From Terriglobia bacterium (GTDB lineage Bacteria; Acidobacteriota; Terriglobia; Bryobacterales; Bryobacteraceae), in contig JAIQFI010000018.1 of assembly GCA_020073345.1 (NCBI GenBank), positions 1-64,000 on the forward strand: a stretch of DNA of 64,000 nucleotides, read 5' to 3'. Each line of letters opens with the position of its first letter. Within the stretch, counting starts at the first letter, position 1. The position numbers and the translations under genes are program-made. Shown piece by piece: positions 25,683 through 36,019 of this stretch. The notes beneath the pieces were generated by a model, which saw nothing but the letters and a program-made list of their open reading frames with translations, made no database searches and was not told the origin of the DNA.

Positions 25683-26368
25683 CGGCGAACTTCTTCCCTT
25701 CGAGTGTCTGCAAACACCCGCCCGTCACGCAGTTGAATCGTGCGCGGGCAACTCTCCGCCACCGTCTTGTCGTGCGTAACCACGAGTACCGTCGCTCCCA
25801 GCCGGTCGTGCAAATCGTGCATCAGCTTCAGGATCTCAGCGCCGGTGTGGGTATCCAGGTTGCCCGTGGGCTCATCTGCAAGCAGAATCGGGGGATATAC
25901 GCTCAGCGCGCGCGCGATGGCCACGCGCTGGCGTTCGCCGCCCGAGAGCTCGTCCGGCAGGTGCTCCACGCGAGCCCCCAGCTTGACCATGTCCAGCAAC
26001 TCCCGGGCACGCTCCTCGACCTTCTTGCGGGGCCAGCCGCGCAGATGCAGCGGCAGCGACACATTCTCCAGGCACGACAGCGTCGGCAGCAGGTTGAAGA
26101 ACTGGAAAATGAATCCGATCTTGTCACGCCGCACGCGTGTGAGCTCGTCGTCGCTGAGCTTCGAGAGCGGCTGCCCATCCAGCTCGACCTCGCCCTGGGT
26201 AGGCCGATCCAGCCCTCCGATCAGGTTCAGCATGGTCGATTTCCCGGATCCCGAGGGCCCAACCAGCGAGGCCATCTCGCCCTTGCCGATCGAAAGGTCG
26301 ATCCCATCGAGCGCGGTTACTTTGCGCTTGCCCTCAAATGTTTTGGAAACACCCCGCAGGAGGATCAC
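25679..26368 (-). CDS. ABC transporter ATPase, LolD/MacB type
   Basis: 229-residue ATPase of the LolD/MacB/FtsE group that powers FtsX-type permeases. Walker A GPSGSGKST near 36, Q-loop FIFQFFNLLPTLSCLENV, signature LSGGERQRVAIARAL, Walker B PPILLADEPTGNLD, switch His in VVTHDK. First gene of the four-gene operon; divergent from hyuA with a 35-base gap, so operon and hyuA promoters must interlock there. Confidence 0.92.
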   Translation of the reverse strand: MILLRGVSKTFEGKRKVTALDGIDLSIGKGEMASLVGPSGSGKSTMLNLIGGLDRPTQGEVELDGQPLSKLSDDELTRVRRDKIGFIFQFFNLLPTLSCLENVSLPLHLRGWPRKKVEERARELLDMVKLGARVEHLPDELSGGERQRVAIARALSVYPPILLADEPTGNLDTHTGAEILKLMHDLHDRLGATVLVVTHDKTVAESCPRTIQLRDGRVFADTRREEVRR

Positions 26369-26391
26369 TTATTTCTATGATGACACTTGCC

Positions 26392-26397
26392 TAAACT
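26392..26397 (+). promoter_or_regulatory. -10-like box TAAACT before hyuA
   Basis: TAAACT is followed by only 6 bases before the ATG at 26404, so a transcript starting at the usual distance would begin on the start codon itself. No strong -35 is seen. Part of a recurring pattern in the window. Confidence 0.35.
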
Positions 26398-26403
26398 GAA
26401 TGA

Positions 26404-28311
26404 ATGCGCATTGGCGTCGACGCCGGAGGGACTTTCACCGACTTCGTGGTTCTCCACGACGACGGGCGCCTGGATACGTTCAAGCTCCGGTCGAACCCGC
26501 ACTCGCCCGCGAAAGTGATTCTGGCTGGCCTGGAACAAGCGGCCCAAGGTAAGCAAAAGGTCGACGTCGTCCACGGTTCCACCGTCGCCACCAACGCTTT
26601 GCTCGAGAGAAAAGGCGCGCGAACGGCCTTTGTCACCACCGCCGGATTCGAAGATCTTCTCGAGATCGGTCGCCAGAACCGTCCCGAGCTGTACAATCTA
26701 ACTCCGCAGCCCCGCCGGCCCTTGATCCCGCGCGATCTGTGCTTCGGTGTTCATGAGCGTGTTTATCACGACGGGACCGTCGCCCGGCGCCCAACCGCAG
26801 CCGAGTTGAGACGCTTGGTCGCTCGAATCAAGCGCGTGGGAGTCCGCTCGGTCGCCATCTGCTTCCTGCACGCGTATCAAAACTCGGTTAACGAGCGAGC
26901 GGTGCTCGCGGCACTGAATAAGACCGGCCTGTACGTCTGCGCCTCCCACGACGTCAGCCCCGAATTTCGCGAGTACGAGCGCAGTTCCACCACCGCTGTG
27001 AACGCTTATGTCGGCCCGCTCATGGAAGCGTATCTGGCCGAGCTAGAGCGTGCCCGCCGGTTCCAGATCGCCATCATGCAATCGAACGGCGGATTTCTTT
27101 CCGCTAACGAAGCCCGCCGTCATGCGGTGCGCACTGTACTGTCCGGACCTGCTGGAGGCGTCGTAGGCGCCATGAAAACCGCGCGCCGCGGCGGATTCCG
27201 AAAAATCCTCGGTTTTGACATGGGGGGCACGTCCACCGATGTGAGCCTGGCCGACGGCGTCGCGCGCGAAACCACTGAAGCCTCTATCGATGGTTTTCCG
27301 ATTCGCGTACCGATGCTCGACATTCACACGGTGGGTGCTGGTGGCGGCTCCATCGCGCGCGTGGATGCGGGCGGGCTTTTGCGTGTCGGTCCCGAGAGCG
27401 CTGGCGCCGATCCTGGTCCCGCATGCTACGGCTCCGGGACGGAGCCTACAGTAACGGACGCGCACGTGGTACTGGGGCGCATTCATTCGCTTCTCGGCGG
27501 CGGCATGCGCGTGGATGCGGATCGAGCCGCCGCCGCTGTGGATCGCATCGCCCGCCGCTTGAAGCTTGATCGATCCGCTGCAGCGGCAGGCATTCTGCGC
27601 GTCGCCAACTCCAACATGGAGCGCGCAATTCGAGTAGTTTCGGTGGAGCGCGGATATGATCCCCGCGAATTCGCACTGGTAGCCTTCGGCGGATGCGGCG
27701 GACTGCACGCCTGCGAGATCGCCGGGCAGTTGGGAATCCGCTCGGTGATCGTGCCGCAACACGCGGGAGCGCTCTCCGCGCTGGGCATGCTGATGGCCGA
27801 TGCCCTACGCGACTACGCCGCAGGGGTCCTCGGCCACGGCAATCTTGAAAACACCTTTGAAGCTCTGGAGAAACGCGCGCGCAGCGAATCACCCAAGGCG
27901 CGCATCGAACGCTCCGCCGACCTGCGCTACCGCGGCCAGAGCTACGAACTTAACGTCCCATGGACATCGCCAACTCGCGCCGCCGTGGCGTTCCACAACG
28001 AACACGCCCGGATCTATGGTTATTCCCTTCCCGAGCGCGACGTCGAAGTCGTCACCATTCGCGTTCGTGCGCGCGCTGCATCGCCCAAGCCGAAGCTGGT
28101 CCGCTCGGCTATTCAAGAAGGCGCGACTGAAACCCGGCTGATCTGGGTAAGCGGTTCATGGCGCCGCATTCCTGTCTGGAATCGTGAACAACTCGCCCAA
28201 ATGCCCCGGAGGGGCCCCGCGCTGGTGCTCGACTACGGCTCGACGACGCTGGTGCCGGCCGACTGGCGATTCCACGTGGATAGCGCAGGAAACGTGCTGA
28301 TTCAGCACTGA
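26404..28311 (+). CDS. Hydantoinase/oxoprolinase family protein, A subunit type
   Basis: 635 residues of the HyuA/OplA/AcxA family: ATP-dependent enzymes that hydrolyse hydantoins or 5-oxoproline or carboxylate acetone. Opens with the actin-like phosphate loop [17 protein letters not shown], then [30 protein letters not shown], the [10 protein letters not shown] and [13 protein letters not shown] loops, and [14 protein letters not shown] with [12 protein letters not shown]. These proteins normally pair with a HyuB subunit; none is encoded next to this gene (upstream is divergent, downstream is hslV). Either the partner lies elsewhere or the protein acts alone. Substrate unknown. Confidence 0.88.
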   Translation: MRIGVDAGGTFTDFVVLHDDGRLDTFKLRSNPHSPAKVILAGLEQAAQGKQKVDVVHGSTVATNALLERKGARTAFVTTAGFEDLLEIGRQNRPELYNLTPQPRRPLIPRDLCFGVHERVYHDGTVARRPTAAELRRLVARIKRVGVRSVAICFLHAYQNSVNERAVLAALNKTGLYVCASHDVSPEFREYERSSTTAVNAYVGPLMEAYLAELERARRFQIAIMQSNGGFLSANEARRHAVRTVLSGPAGGVVGAMKTARRGGFRKILGFDMGGTSTDVSLADGVARETTEASIDGFPIRVPMLDIHTVGAGGGSIARVDAGGLLRVGPESAGADPGPACYGSGTEPTVTDAHVVLGRIHSLLGGGMRVDADRAAAAVDRIARRLKLDRSAAAAGILRVANSNMERAIRVVSVERGYDPREFALVAFGGCGGLHACEIAGQLGIRSVIVPQHAGALSALGMLMADALRDYAAGVLGHGNLENTFEALEKRARSESPKARIERSADLRYRGQSYELNVPWTSPTRAAVAFHNEHARIYGYSLPERDVEVVTIRVRARAASPKPKLVRSAIQEGATETRLIWVSGSWRRIPVWNREQLAQMPRRGPALVLDYGSTTLVPADWRFHVDSAGNVLIQH

Positions 28312-28327
28312 ACATTTTCCAAGCGTA

Positions 28328-28333
28328 TACACT
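28328..28333 (+). promoter_or_regulatory. -10-like box TACACT before hslV
   Basis: TACACT lies 12 bases before the hslV ATG at 28346, after the hyuA stop, and is the only plausible promoter element for the hslV operon in the 34-base gap. Confidence 0.35.
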
Positions 28334-28345
28334 AATAGTTCACAC

Positions 28346-28885
28346 ATGAGACAAAAGATCCGCTCCACGACCATCCTGTGCGTCCGGCGCGACGGGAAGG
28401 TTGTCATGGCGGGCGACGGCCAGGTGACCCTGGGTTCCGAAGTGCTAAAGTCGTCCGCGAAAAAGCTCCGCAGGCTCTACAAAGACAAGATTCTAGCGGG
28501 TTTCGCCGGATCCACCGCGGACGCGTTCGCTCTGTTCGGCCGGTTTGAAGCCAAGCTCGAGCAGCATAACGGCAACCTCTCGCGAGCTTCCGTAGAACTG
28601 GCGAAGGAATGGCGAACAGACCGTTCCCTGCGCCACCTGGAGGCGCTCTTACTGGTCGCCGACAAGGAGAATACTTACTTGCTCAGCGGCAATGGCGACG
28701 TGATCGAGCCCGATGAATCGGTAGCTGCGATCGGTTCCGGCGGCGCTTTTGCCAAGTCCGCCGCGACGGCGCTGATCGAGAACACCAAGCTTTCCGCCCA
28801 CGACATCGTGGAAAAAGCTATGATCATTGCGGGCAAGATCTGCATCTATACCAATGAATCTGTAGTGTTCGAGGAACTCGGCTAA
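28346..28885 (+). CDS. hslV: ATP-dependent protease proteolytic subunit HslV
   Basis: Bacterial proteasome-like peptidase forming dodecamers capped by HslU. 179 residues; the N-terminal Thr nucleophile follows a short propeptide in [12 protein letters not shown], and the conserved [31 protein letters not shown], and [13 protein letters not shown] motifs are present. Followed at once by hslU (stop and ATG abut), the usual operon order. The 34-base gap to hyuA contains a TACACT box. Confidence 0.96.
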   Translation: MRQKIRSTTILCVRRDGKVVMAGDGQVTLGSEVLKSSAKKLRRLYKDKILAGFAGSTADAFALFGRFEAKLEQHNGNLSRASVELAKEWRTDRSLRHLEALLLVADKENTYLLSGNGDVIEPDESVAAIGSGGAFAKSAATALIENTKLSAHDIVEKAMIIAGKICIYTNESVVFEELG

Positions 28886-30244
28886 ATGGTCATCTATCTT
28901 CCCGCCCAAGCCGCCGAGGATACGCCATTGCTCGACGAGCTGACTCCGCGCGAAATTGTGCGCGAACTCGACAAGTACGTCATCAGCCAGGCCGACGCCA
29001 AGCGCGCCGTCGCTATCGCCTTGCGCAACCGCATTCGCCGCCAAAAGCTCGACCCCGAAATGGCCGAGGAGGTGATGCCGAAAAATATCCTGATGATCGG
29101 CCCCACCGGTGTCGGGAAAACCGAGCTCGCGCGCCGTCTTGCCAAGCTCGCCAATTCCCCGTTCCTCAAAGTCGAAGCCAGCAAGTTCACCGAGGTCGGC
29201 TACGTAGGTCGCGACGTCGAGTCGATGATTCGCGACCTGGTCGAGATTTCGATCGACATGGTCCGGGAGGAGCGCCTGGCGGAAGTGGAAGACCGCGCCG
29301 AGCGCAACGCCGAAGAGCGCCTGCTGGATCTGCTGATGCCAGCGCAGCCCGAGGAGAGCGAAAGCGCCGAGCGCACCCGCGAAAAGCTCCGGGAGCGTCT
29401 GCGCGCCGGCAAGCTCGATGACCGCATGGTGGAGATCGAAGTGCGCGAGCGCGGCCCCTCGTTCGAAGTCACCACCAACAGCGGCATCGAGGAAATGGAC
29501 ATCAACCTCAAGGACATGCTGCCGGGGCTGTTCGCGGGACGAACCCGCAAGCGCAAGATGCGCGTCGGCGAGGCGGTCGATTACCTGGTGCAGGAAGAAG
29601 AGCAGAAGCTCGTCGACATGGACCAGGTCACGCGAATTGCCATCGAGCGCGTGGAGCGCAGCGGCATCATTTTCCTGGACGAGGTCGATAAAATTGCCGG
29701 GCGCGAGGGCGGCCATGGTCCCGATGTTAGCCGCGAGGGCGTCCAGCGCGATATTCTTCCGATTGTGGAAGGCACTACGGTAAATACCCGCTACGGTTTC
29801 GTCCGCACGGATCACATTCTCTTCATCGCCGCGGGCGCGTTCCACGTTTCGAAACCCAGCGACCTGATTCCTGAATTGCAGGGTCGCTTCCCGATTCGCG
29901 TTGAGCTGAAATCCCTGACCGAAGCCGATTTCATCCGCATTCTCAAGGAACCGAAAAACGCATTGATTAAGCAGTATCAGGCCCTGCTCGATACGGAAGG
30001 CATCAAGCTTTCCTTCACCGAGGACGCGCTGGAAGAGATCGCTTCTTTCGCCGCGCGCGTGAACGAGACCACGGAGAATATCGGCGCGCGCCGCCTGCAC
30101 ACCATTCTCGAAAAGCTGCTCGAAGACGTGTCATTCGACGGGCCGGATCTGAAGAAGAAGACGGTGAAAGTCGACGTCGCGTACGTGCGCAAGCAACTGG
30201 CGGATATCGTCAAGGATCAGGATCTCAGCCGGTATATTCTGTGA
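28886..30244 (+). CDS. hslU: HslU ATPase/unfoldase subunit
   Basis: AAA+ unfoldase of the HslUV protease, 452 residues. Starts in the region [24 protein letters not shown], Walker A GPTGVGKT at 72-79, the pore loop GYVG in [14 protein letters not shown], an inserted I domain (about 110-240), Walker [11 protein letters not shown], and the C-terminal LSRYIL-type tail (DLSRYIL) that docks into HslV. ATG abuts the hslV stop; the stop overlaps the GTG of the next gene (GTGA). Confidence 0.96.
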   Translation: MVIYLPAQAAEDTPLLDELTPREIVRELDKYVISQADAKRAVAIALRNRIRRQKLDPEMAEEVMPKNILMIGPTGVGKTELARRLAKLANSPFLKVEASKFTEVGYVGRDVESMIRDLVEISIDMVREERLAEVEDRAERNAEERLLDLLMPAQPEESESAERTREKLRERLRAGKLDDRMVEIEVRERGPSFEVTTNSGIEEMDINLKDMLPGLFAGRTRKRKMRVGEAVDYLVQEEEQKLVDMDQVTRIAIERVERSGIIFLDEVDKIAGREGGHGPDVSREGVQRDILPIVEGTTVNTRYGFVRTDHILFIAAGAFHVSKPSDLIPELQGRFPIRVELKSLTEADFIRILKEPKNALIKQYQALLDTEGIKLSFTEDALEEIASFAARVNETTENIGARRLHTILEKLLEDVSFDGPDLKKKTVKVDVAYVRKQLADIVKDQDLSRYIL

Positions 30245-31158
30245 AATCTTGGGTTCTCTCAGTGGCGATGGCGCTGCTGGCTGCCTGCGGATATGTCGGC
30301 CCGCCGATGCCGCCGACCCTCGACATTCCCGTTACGATTACCGATTTCCGCGCCTGGGAATCCGGCGATAATATCGAAGTCGAGTTCACCTTGCCGGACA
30401 AGACCACGGAAAATCTTCCTTTGACCGAAGTTCGATCCATCGAGATCCGCATTGAAGGTAAGGTCGACGCCCTGCCGGTCAGCAAACCCGGACCGTTCAT
30501 CGGCCGGATTCCGGCGCGCGAGTGGATCGGAAAGACGGTATCGCTCTCCGTGCGCGCCACCGGGCCCAAGGGAAAGCCCTCGGATTGGTCGAACGTCTGG
30601 TCGCTCGCCGTGATTCAGCCGCTATCGCCGCCCTCCAAGCCAACACCAGTCAACGTCGAGCAAGGTGTGCAGCTGGCCTGGACCGGAACCGGTCCGCGTT
30701 ATCGAATCTTCCGCGCCGAGGCCGATGGGCAGCCGCAACAGCTCGCCGATTCCGACGGCCCACGATTTGTGGACGAGACCACGAGTTACGGAACGCGTTA
30801 CCGATACCTGGTGCAAGCGATCGCCGGCGACAACCAGTGGAGCGTAGTCTCAGAAGCTGCGGAGATTACTCCCGCAGACACCTTTGCGCCGGCGGTTCCT
30901 GAGGGTTTGTACGCGGTGCCGACTCCTCAAACGATTGAGCTTGCCTGGACGCGGAATACGGAAACTGACTTTCGCGGCTACAACATCTTCCGTTCTGTGG
31001 ACAACGGGCCGTTCGAGAAGATCGCACCTTTGATTGAGTTTCCTACGTACAGCGATTCAAAGGTCGAAACCGGCAAGAAATATCGGTACACGGTTTCCTC
31101 CGTGGACAAGACCGGCAACGAAAGCGCCCGATCGGCGCCAGTGGAGGCTACACAATGA
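30241..31158 (+). CDS. Fibronectin type III lipoprotein
   Basis: 305 residues beginning at a GTG that overlaps the hslU stop. Signal peptide with a lipobox LLAACG, so Cys17 or so should be lipidated and the protein anchored in the envelope. A first beta-sandwich (about 30-120) is followed by two fibronectin type III domains (about 125-205 and 210-300), with repeats of YRIFRA or [10 protein letters not shown] and RYRYLVQA or [10 protein letters not shown]. Function unknown. The coupling hslV-hslU-lipoprotein-dinB is tight (4-base overlaps) and likely one transcript. Confidence 0.8.
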   Translation: MKSWVLSVAMALLAACGYVGPPMPPTLDIPVTITDFRAWESGDNIEVEFTLPDKTTENLPLTEVRSIEIRIEGKVDALPVSKPGPFIGRIPAREWIGKTVSLSVRATGPKGKPSDWSNVWSLAVIQPLSPPSKPTPVNVEQGVQLAWTGTGPRYRIFRAEADGQPQQLADSDGPRFVDETTSYGTRYRYLVQAIAGDNQWSVVSEAAEITPADTFAPAVPEGLYAVPTPQTIELAWTRNTETDFRGYNIFRSVDNGPFEKIAPLIEFPTYSDSKVETGKKYRYTVSSVDKTGNESARSAPVEATQ

Positions 31159-31667
31159 GCGAAGCCCGTCCTCAGGAAGCGTGGTTACGCGGACGGATTG
31201 AAGGCGTCCCGCCGCATCTGATGCCGGTATTTCATTCCTTCGCGATGGTGCGCGAAGACCTCGCCCACTACACCGAAGGTCTCACCACCGAAGACATCTG
31301 GCGACGCACGGGAGCACTTCCCTCGCTCGGCTTCCATCTGCGCCACATCGCCCACAGCGTGGACCGGCTGGTGACCTACCTGTGCGGCGATCAATTGAGC
31401 GATGCCCAGATCGCCACGCTGAAGCAGGAAACCGAACCTGGCACGGCGACGCTGGCCGAACTGCTCGCCGACATCGACGAGAAGCTGAGCGATGCCGAGC
31501 GGCGAATTCGCACGATCGAACCGGGCATGCTTAACGAGCCGCGCTATATCGGAAAAAAGCGTCTGCCCTCCACGGTGCTCGGCTTGCTAGTGCACGTCGC
31601 CGAGCATACGCAGCGGCACCTGGGCCAGGCGATCACCACTGCCAAACTCGCGCGCGAAACGCGTTAA
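31155..31667 (+). CDS. DinB-family four-helix protein
   Basis: 170-residue DinB/YfiT-like metal-binding four-helix bundle. The three His ligands expected for the family are visible: His in PVFHSFAMV or LRHIAHSVDR and the C-terminal HVAEHTQRHLGQA motif. The DinB superfamily includes thiol-dependent transferases such as bacillithiol S-transferase, but substrates vary widely. The start overlaps the lipoprotein stop (ATGA); the stop overlaps the convergent kgd stop by 4 bases. Confidence 0.85.
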   Translation: MSEARPQEAWLRGRIEGVPPHLMPVFHSFAMVREDLAHYTEGLTTEDIWRRTGALPSLGFHLRHIAHSVDRLVTYLCGDQLSDAQIATLKQETEPGTATLAELLADIDEKLSDAERRIRTIEPGMLNEPRYIGKKRLPSTVLGLLVHVAEHTQRHLGQAITTAKLARETR

Positions 31668-34600
31668 CGCTCTTTGCGTCTGCGGATCAGTCGCCTGCGC
31701 GACAATCTCGCCACCGTCGGAGCTGCGAACGCCGCCTCGATCAGCTGTGCCTGCTCGCGCTGGTGCACTTTCGGCGATCCCGGCGCCGGACTCGCGCTGC
31801 GCGGCCGTCCCGCGTATCCGATGGCCTGATTCGGAGCCAGCATCGGTTGAATATGGCCGCGGATAAAAGCCCACGCGCCCATGTTGCGCGGCTCCTCCTG
31901 CACCCACACCACGTGCTGCGCCGCAGGATACCGTCGCAACACCTCCGCGAACTCGGATTGCGGAAAGGGATACAGCTGCTCCAGACGAACGATTGCGACA
32001 TCGCCGGCGAAATTCCCGCCGCGAGTCTCGTGCGCCGCCAGCAGCTCGTAATAGATCTTGCCGGTGCACGCCAGAATGCGTGTCACGCGCGCGGGATCGC
32101 TTACGCGAGCGTCGTCCAGCACCGTACGAAACGCGCCGCTCGCTAGCTCATCCACCGTCGACACCACTTTCGGATGCCGCAACAGGCTCTTGGGCGTCAT
32201 CACCACCAGCGGTTTCCGCAAGCCCCGGCGATCTCCGCCGCCGCGCATCTGCCGCCGCAGCAGATGGAAATATTGCGCGGGCGTGGTCGGATACGCCACC
32301 TGCATATTGTTCTCGGCGCACAGTTGCAGGAACCGCTCCAGCCGCGCGCTGGAATGCTCCGGTCCGCCGCCCTCTTGCCCATGCGGCAACAGCAGCACGA
32401 TCCCGCTGGGCTGCCCCCACTTGGACTCCGCCGCCGAAATGAACTGATCGATGATCACCTGCGCGCCGTTCACAAAATCGCCGTACTGCGCTTCCCACAG
32501 CACCAGCGAGAGCGGATCCGCCACGCTGTAACCGAATTCGAACCCGACGACTCCAAACTCGCTGAGCGGGCTGTTGTACACTTCAAAGCTCGCCTGGGTC
32601 GTTGCATATTGTGGCGCCAAATGCTGTAGCGGCGAATACACGCGATCTGTTTCCGCGTCGTGAAACTCCACATGGCGCTGGCTGAACGTGCCGCGTCCGC
32701 TGTCCTGCCCGCTCAGCCGGACCGGCGTTCCTTCCAGCACCAGGCTGCCGAACCCGAGCGTCTCGGCCAGTGCCCAATCCACGTGCGGGCCATCGTGAGC
32801 TTGTTTCCTGCGCTCGACGAATCTCGTCAGCTTGGGGTGCAGATGGAAATCCGCGGGGAACGTCGTGATCCCGTCGATGATCCGATCGAGCACCGCGCGA
32901 TCCGCCGCCGTGGGAGGCAGATTCCCCGGCAAGAACTCGGCCGCGATGGGATTCATCTCCAGCAGCTCGAACTGCTCCTTGACCTTTTGCGTGTGGTCGT
33001 AGATTTCGTAAAGCTGCTTCTTCTGCGCTTCCTGCCAGCCGGCGACTTCCTGCGCGGTGACTACGCCATCGTGGATCAAACGCTCGGCGTACAGCGCCGC
33101 CACCGGCTTATGGCTTTCGATTTTCTGATAAACCAGCGGCTGTGTATAACTGGGATCGTCGCCTTCGTTATGGCCGTGCTTGCGATAGCACACCATGTCC
33201 AGCACCACGTCTTTGTGGAAGCGCTGGCGGTAGTCGAAGGCCAGCTCCATCGCGGCCACGCACGCTTCGGGATCGTCGCCGTTGACGTGAAAGACCGGCG
33301 CCTGAATTCCCAGCGCCACGTCCGTGCAATACGTGGTCGATCGCGCCTCGCGAGGATTGGTGGTAAATCCGATCTGGTTGTTGATCACCAGGTGAATCGT
33401 CCCGCCCGTGGTATAACCTTCCACCTGGCTGAAATTCAGAGTTTCCGCCACGATCCCTTGACCCGACATCGCCGCGTCGCCGTGGATCAGCACCGGAATT
33501 ACACGCTCGCGTTTCGCATCGCCTAAACGATTCTGTTTGGGGCGAACGATGCCCTCCACCACCGGATTCACAGCTTCCAGATGACTCGGGTTCGCGGCGA
33601 CCGAAATGGTAATCTCCTGACCGCCCGACATCCGCCGAACGTTGCTTGCGCCCAGGTGATACTTCACGTCGCCCGTGCCTTCGGCGAGGTCGGAATCGAT
33701 ATCGCCCTCGAATTCCGAAAACATCTGCGCCACGCCCTTGCCGATCACGTTAGCGAGCACCGCCAGCCGTCCACGGTGCGCCATGCCGATCACGATCTCA
33801 TGCACGCCGGCCAGGGCCGCATTTTCCAGCAGCTCCTCGATCATCGCGATGGTGGTTTCGCCGCCTTCGATCGAAAAGCGCTTGTGCCCCTTGAAGCGGT
33901 TGTCGAGAAACCCTTCGAACCCGTCGGTCAGAACGACGTCCTTCAGTATGCGACGCTGCGTCGCCGCATCGAGCGAAAACTGCTCCGCCTCGGATTCCAT
34001 GCGCTCCTGGATCCAGGTGCGTTCTTCCCGGCTATCGATGTGCATGAACTGCGCGCCGGTCTTGGCCGCATAGGTGTTTCGCAGCCGGTCGAGTAAGGTT
34101 CGCAGCGGCAGCACACCGAACGATTCAGCATGAAACGTGCGATCCAGATCCCAGATCGTCAGCCCGTGCGCCGAAGGTTCCAGGTCCGGATGCGACGGCC
34201 GCGGCAAGCCCAGCGGATCGATATCCGCCACCAAATGCCCGCGCTCGCGCCAGGCATGGATCAGCCGTGCCACTCCCGCTTGTTTAAGGGGATCGGCGCT
34301 GACCATCGGAGCCGTGGCTTGATCCGGCTGCCATCGCCAAGCCTGCGCGGGAATCGTCAGATCGCGGAAAATCTCGTTGAAAAATCCGTCCTCGCCTTCC
34401 AGCAGCGCCTGCACCCGCGCCAGGAACATGCCCGACTCGGCGCCTTGAATTACCCGATGATCGTAGGTGCAGGTTACCGTCATCGTTTTACTCAAGCCCA
34501 TGGACGAGCGCACGTCTTCCGGCACGCCGCGATACTCCGGCGGATAATCGATGGCGCCCGTGGCGATGATCGCGCCCTGCCCCGGCATCAGGCGCGGGAT

Positions 34601-35326
34601 CGAACCCACCGTCCCGACGGTGCCCGGATTGGTTAGCGATATCGTCACGCCCTCAAAATCGGCGACGGTGAGCTTGTTGCCGCGCGCCCGCGCGACCAGG
34701 TCATCATAGGCCGCCACGAATTCCGCGAAATTCATGGCTTCCGCTCGCTTGATGCTCGGGACTTTCAGCGACCGCGAACCATCCTTGCCAGCGACGTCCA
34801 CCGCGATCCCCAGGTTGACGTGCCCACGCGAGACGCGGAACGACTCTTCGCCGCGCTCGGAGTACGCCTGATTCACCGCGGGAACCGTTTCGATCGCGCG
34901 CACAATGGCCCACGCCACCAGATGAGTATACGAAAGCTTGCTTTGCCCCGCGGCGGAGCGATGCTGATTAATCAGACGCCGGTTCTCATCGATCACCTTC
35001 ACCGGCATCGTACGCTGGCTGGTGGCGACCGGGATCGTCAGGCTGGCCGCCATATTCTCGGCGATGCGCAGCGCCGGACCCCGCAGGGGAATCAGTTGAT
35101 CGTCTTCCGCGATCGCCACCGCAGGCCCTTCGGCCGTTCGCACGGCCAGCGCTCTAGGCGGTTCGGCGACTGCAGTGGCTTTCGCTGCAGGCGCGGCAGT
35201 GTGCCCGTTGCCTTCTAAAACCGTCGTCCAGGTGGCGTCTACTGTTTTGCGGTCGTGCTTGTATTGCTGAAAAAGCTCGTCTTCCAGCCAGCTATTGATG
35301 TTGGGTTGTGTTGGATCTTCTGACAT
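31664..35326 (-). CDS. kgd: Multifunctional 2-oxoglutarate decarboxylase/dehydrogenase E1 with E2-type acyltransferase domain
   Basis: 1220 residues from ATG 35326 (MSEDPTQPNINSWLEDELFQQYKHD). This is the mycobacterial KGD layout: a short N-terminal E1-type segment, a low-complexity Ala-rich linker, an E2 succinyltransferase catalytic domain (about 90-330, with YDHRVIQGAESG near 290), then the full ThDP-dependent E1 (about 340-1220, with VEGIVRPKQNRLGD, LIHGDAAMSGQG and HGQEGGGPEHSSAR). No lipoyl domain is present, again as in KGD. In the TCA cycle it decarboxylates 2-oxoglutarate; partner E3 and lipoyl-E2 are elsewhere. Divergent from the phosphoesterase with a 41-base gap. Confidence 0.93.
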   Translation of the reverse strand: MSEDPTQPNINSWLEDELFQQYKHDRKTVDATWTTVLEGNGHTAAPAAKATAVAEPPRALAVRTAEGPAVAIAEDDQLIPLRGPALRIAENMAASLTIPVATSQRTMPVKVIDENRRLINQHRSAAGQSKLSYTHLVAWAIVRAIETVPAVNQAYSERGEESFRVSRGHVNLGIAVDVAGKDGSRSLKVPSIKRAEAMNFAEFVAAYDDLVARARGNKLTVADFEGVTISLTNPGTVGTVGSIPRLMPGQGAIIATGAIDYPPEYRGVPEDVRSSMGLSKTMTVTCTYDHRVIQGAESGMFLARVQALLEGEDGFFNEIFRDLTIPAQAWRWQPDQATAPMVSADPLKQAGVARLIHAWRERGHLVADIDPLGLPRPSHPDLEPSAHGLTIWDLDRTFHAESFGVLPLRTLLDRLRNTYAAKTGAQFMHIDSREERTWIQERMESEAEQFSLDAATQRRILKDVVLTDGFEGFLDNRFKGHKRFSIEGGETTIAMIEELLENAALAGVHEIVIGMAHRGRLAVLANVIGKGVAQMFSEFEGDIDSDLAEGTGDVKYHLGASNVRRMSGGQEITISVAANPSHLEAVNPVVEGIVRPKQNRLGDAKRERVIPVLIHGDAAMSGQGIVAETLNFSQVEGYTTGGTIHLVINNQIGFTTNPREARSTTYCTDVALGIQAPVFHVNGDDPEACVAAMELAFDYRQRFHKDVVLDMVCYRKHGHNEGDDPSYTQPLVYQKIESHKPVAALYAERLIHDGVVTAQEVAGWQEAQKKQLYEIYDHTQKVKEQFELLEMNPIAAEFLPGNLPPTAADRAVLDRIIDGITTFPADFHLHPKLTRFVERRKQAHDGPHVDWALAETLGFGSLVLEGTPVRLSGQDSGRGTFSQRHVEFHDAETDRVYSPLQHLAPQYATTQASFEVYNSPLSEFGVVGFEFGYSVADPLSLVLWEAQYGDFVNGAQVIIDQFISAAESKWGQPSGIVLLLPHGQEGGGPEHSSARLERFLQLCAENNMQVAYPTTPAQYFHLLRRQMRGGGDRRGLRKPLVVMTPKSLLRHPKVVSTVDELASGAFRTVLDDARVSDPARVTRILACTGKIYYELLAAHETRGGNFAGDVAIVRLEQLYPFPQSEFAEVLRRYPAAQHVVWVQEEPRNMGAWAFIRGHIQPMLAPNQAIGYAGRPRSASPAPGSPKVHQREQAQLIEAAFAAPTVARLSRRRLIRRRKER

Positions 35327-35367
35327 GAAGCGGAACGCTACTACTATGGTATCTGAACCTATCCGAC

Positions 35368-35964
35368 ATGCCGCGACTTCTGGTTTTTTCCGACATTCAC
35401 AACGACGTGCGGGCACTCGAGAAACTTATGGACATCGAAGCCGACTACTACTTCGCCGCGGGCGACCTAGTCAGCTGGGCTCGCGGCCTGGACAAAATGG
35501 CCGAGCCTATGAAGCGCCGCTCGGAACGCATGTATGTGCTGCCTGGAAATCACGAATCTGAAAGGAACATTGCCGATTTCTGCCAGCGCTACGGATTCGT
35601 CAACTTCCACGGCGGCACGCTCGACATCGGCGGGAAGCACATCGCGGGGCTGGGGTACTCGACGCCAACACCGTTCGATACGCCTGGCGAATATTCGGAA
35701 GAGGAAATGGCAGCGCGATTGGAGAACTTCGCGGAATGGAAGCCGGCGATCCTGATCTGCCATGCGCCCCCGCTCAACACCGATCTCGACCGCATCAAAT
35801 CGGGTCTTCACGCCGGCAGCCGCGCGGTGCGCGAATTCATCGAGAAGTACCAGCCCGCGCATTTCTTCTGTGGCCACATCCACGAGGCCGAAGGCGCGGT
35901 GATCCACATGGGCGTCACCCGCGCGCAGAACGTCGGCAAGAAGGGGTATCTACTGGAGTGGTAA
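35368..35964 (+). CDS. Metallophosphoesterase
   Basis: 198-residue calcineurin-like phosphoesterase. Motifs for the di-metal site: FSDIHND near 8-14, AGDLVSW, LPGNHES, LICHAPP, and CGHIHEAEG. Related to the YfcE/MJ0936-type small phosphodiesterases, but substrate is not predictable. Divergent from kgd; the HicB gene follows after 55 bases. Confidence 0.88.
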   Translation: MPRLLVFSDIHNDVRALEKLMDIEADYYFAAGDLVSWARGLDKMAEPMKRRSERMYVLPGNHESERNIADFCQRYGFVNFHGGTLDIGGKHIAGLGYSTPTPFDTPGEYSEEEMAARLENFAEWKPAILICHAPPLNTDLDRIKSGLHAGSRAVREFIEKYQPAHFFCGHIHEAEGAVIHMGVTRAQNVGKKGYLLEW

Positions 35965-36019
35965 ATCGCGCCGGGTTGAGGATTGTTGGGTGCGGAAGTA
36001 CAGTAAGGGAGAGGCTTTC

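Noticed and set aside
28649-30100. A 483-codon open frame opposite hslU
   Set aside because: It is antisense to an unmistakable HslU; long reverse frames arise from high-GC codon bias here. No domain pattern seen in its translation.
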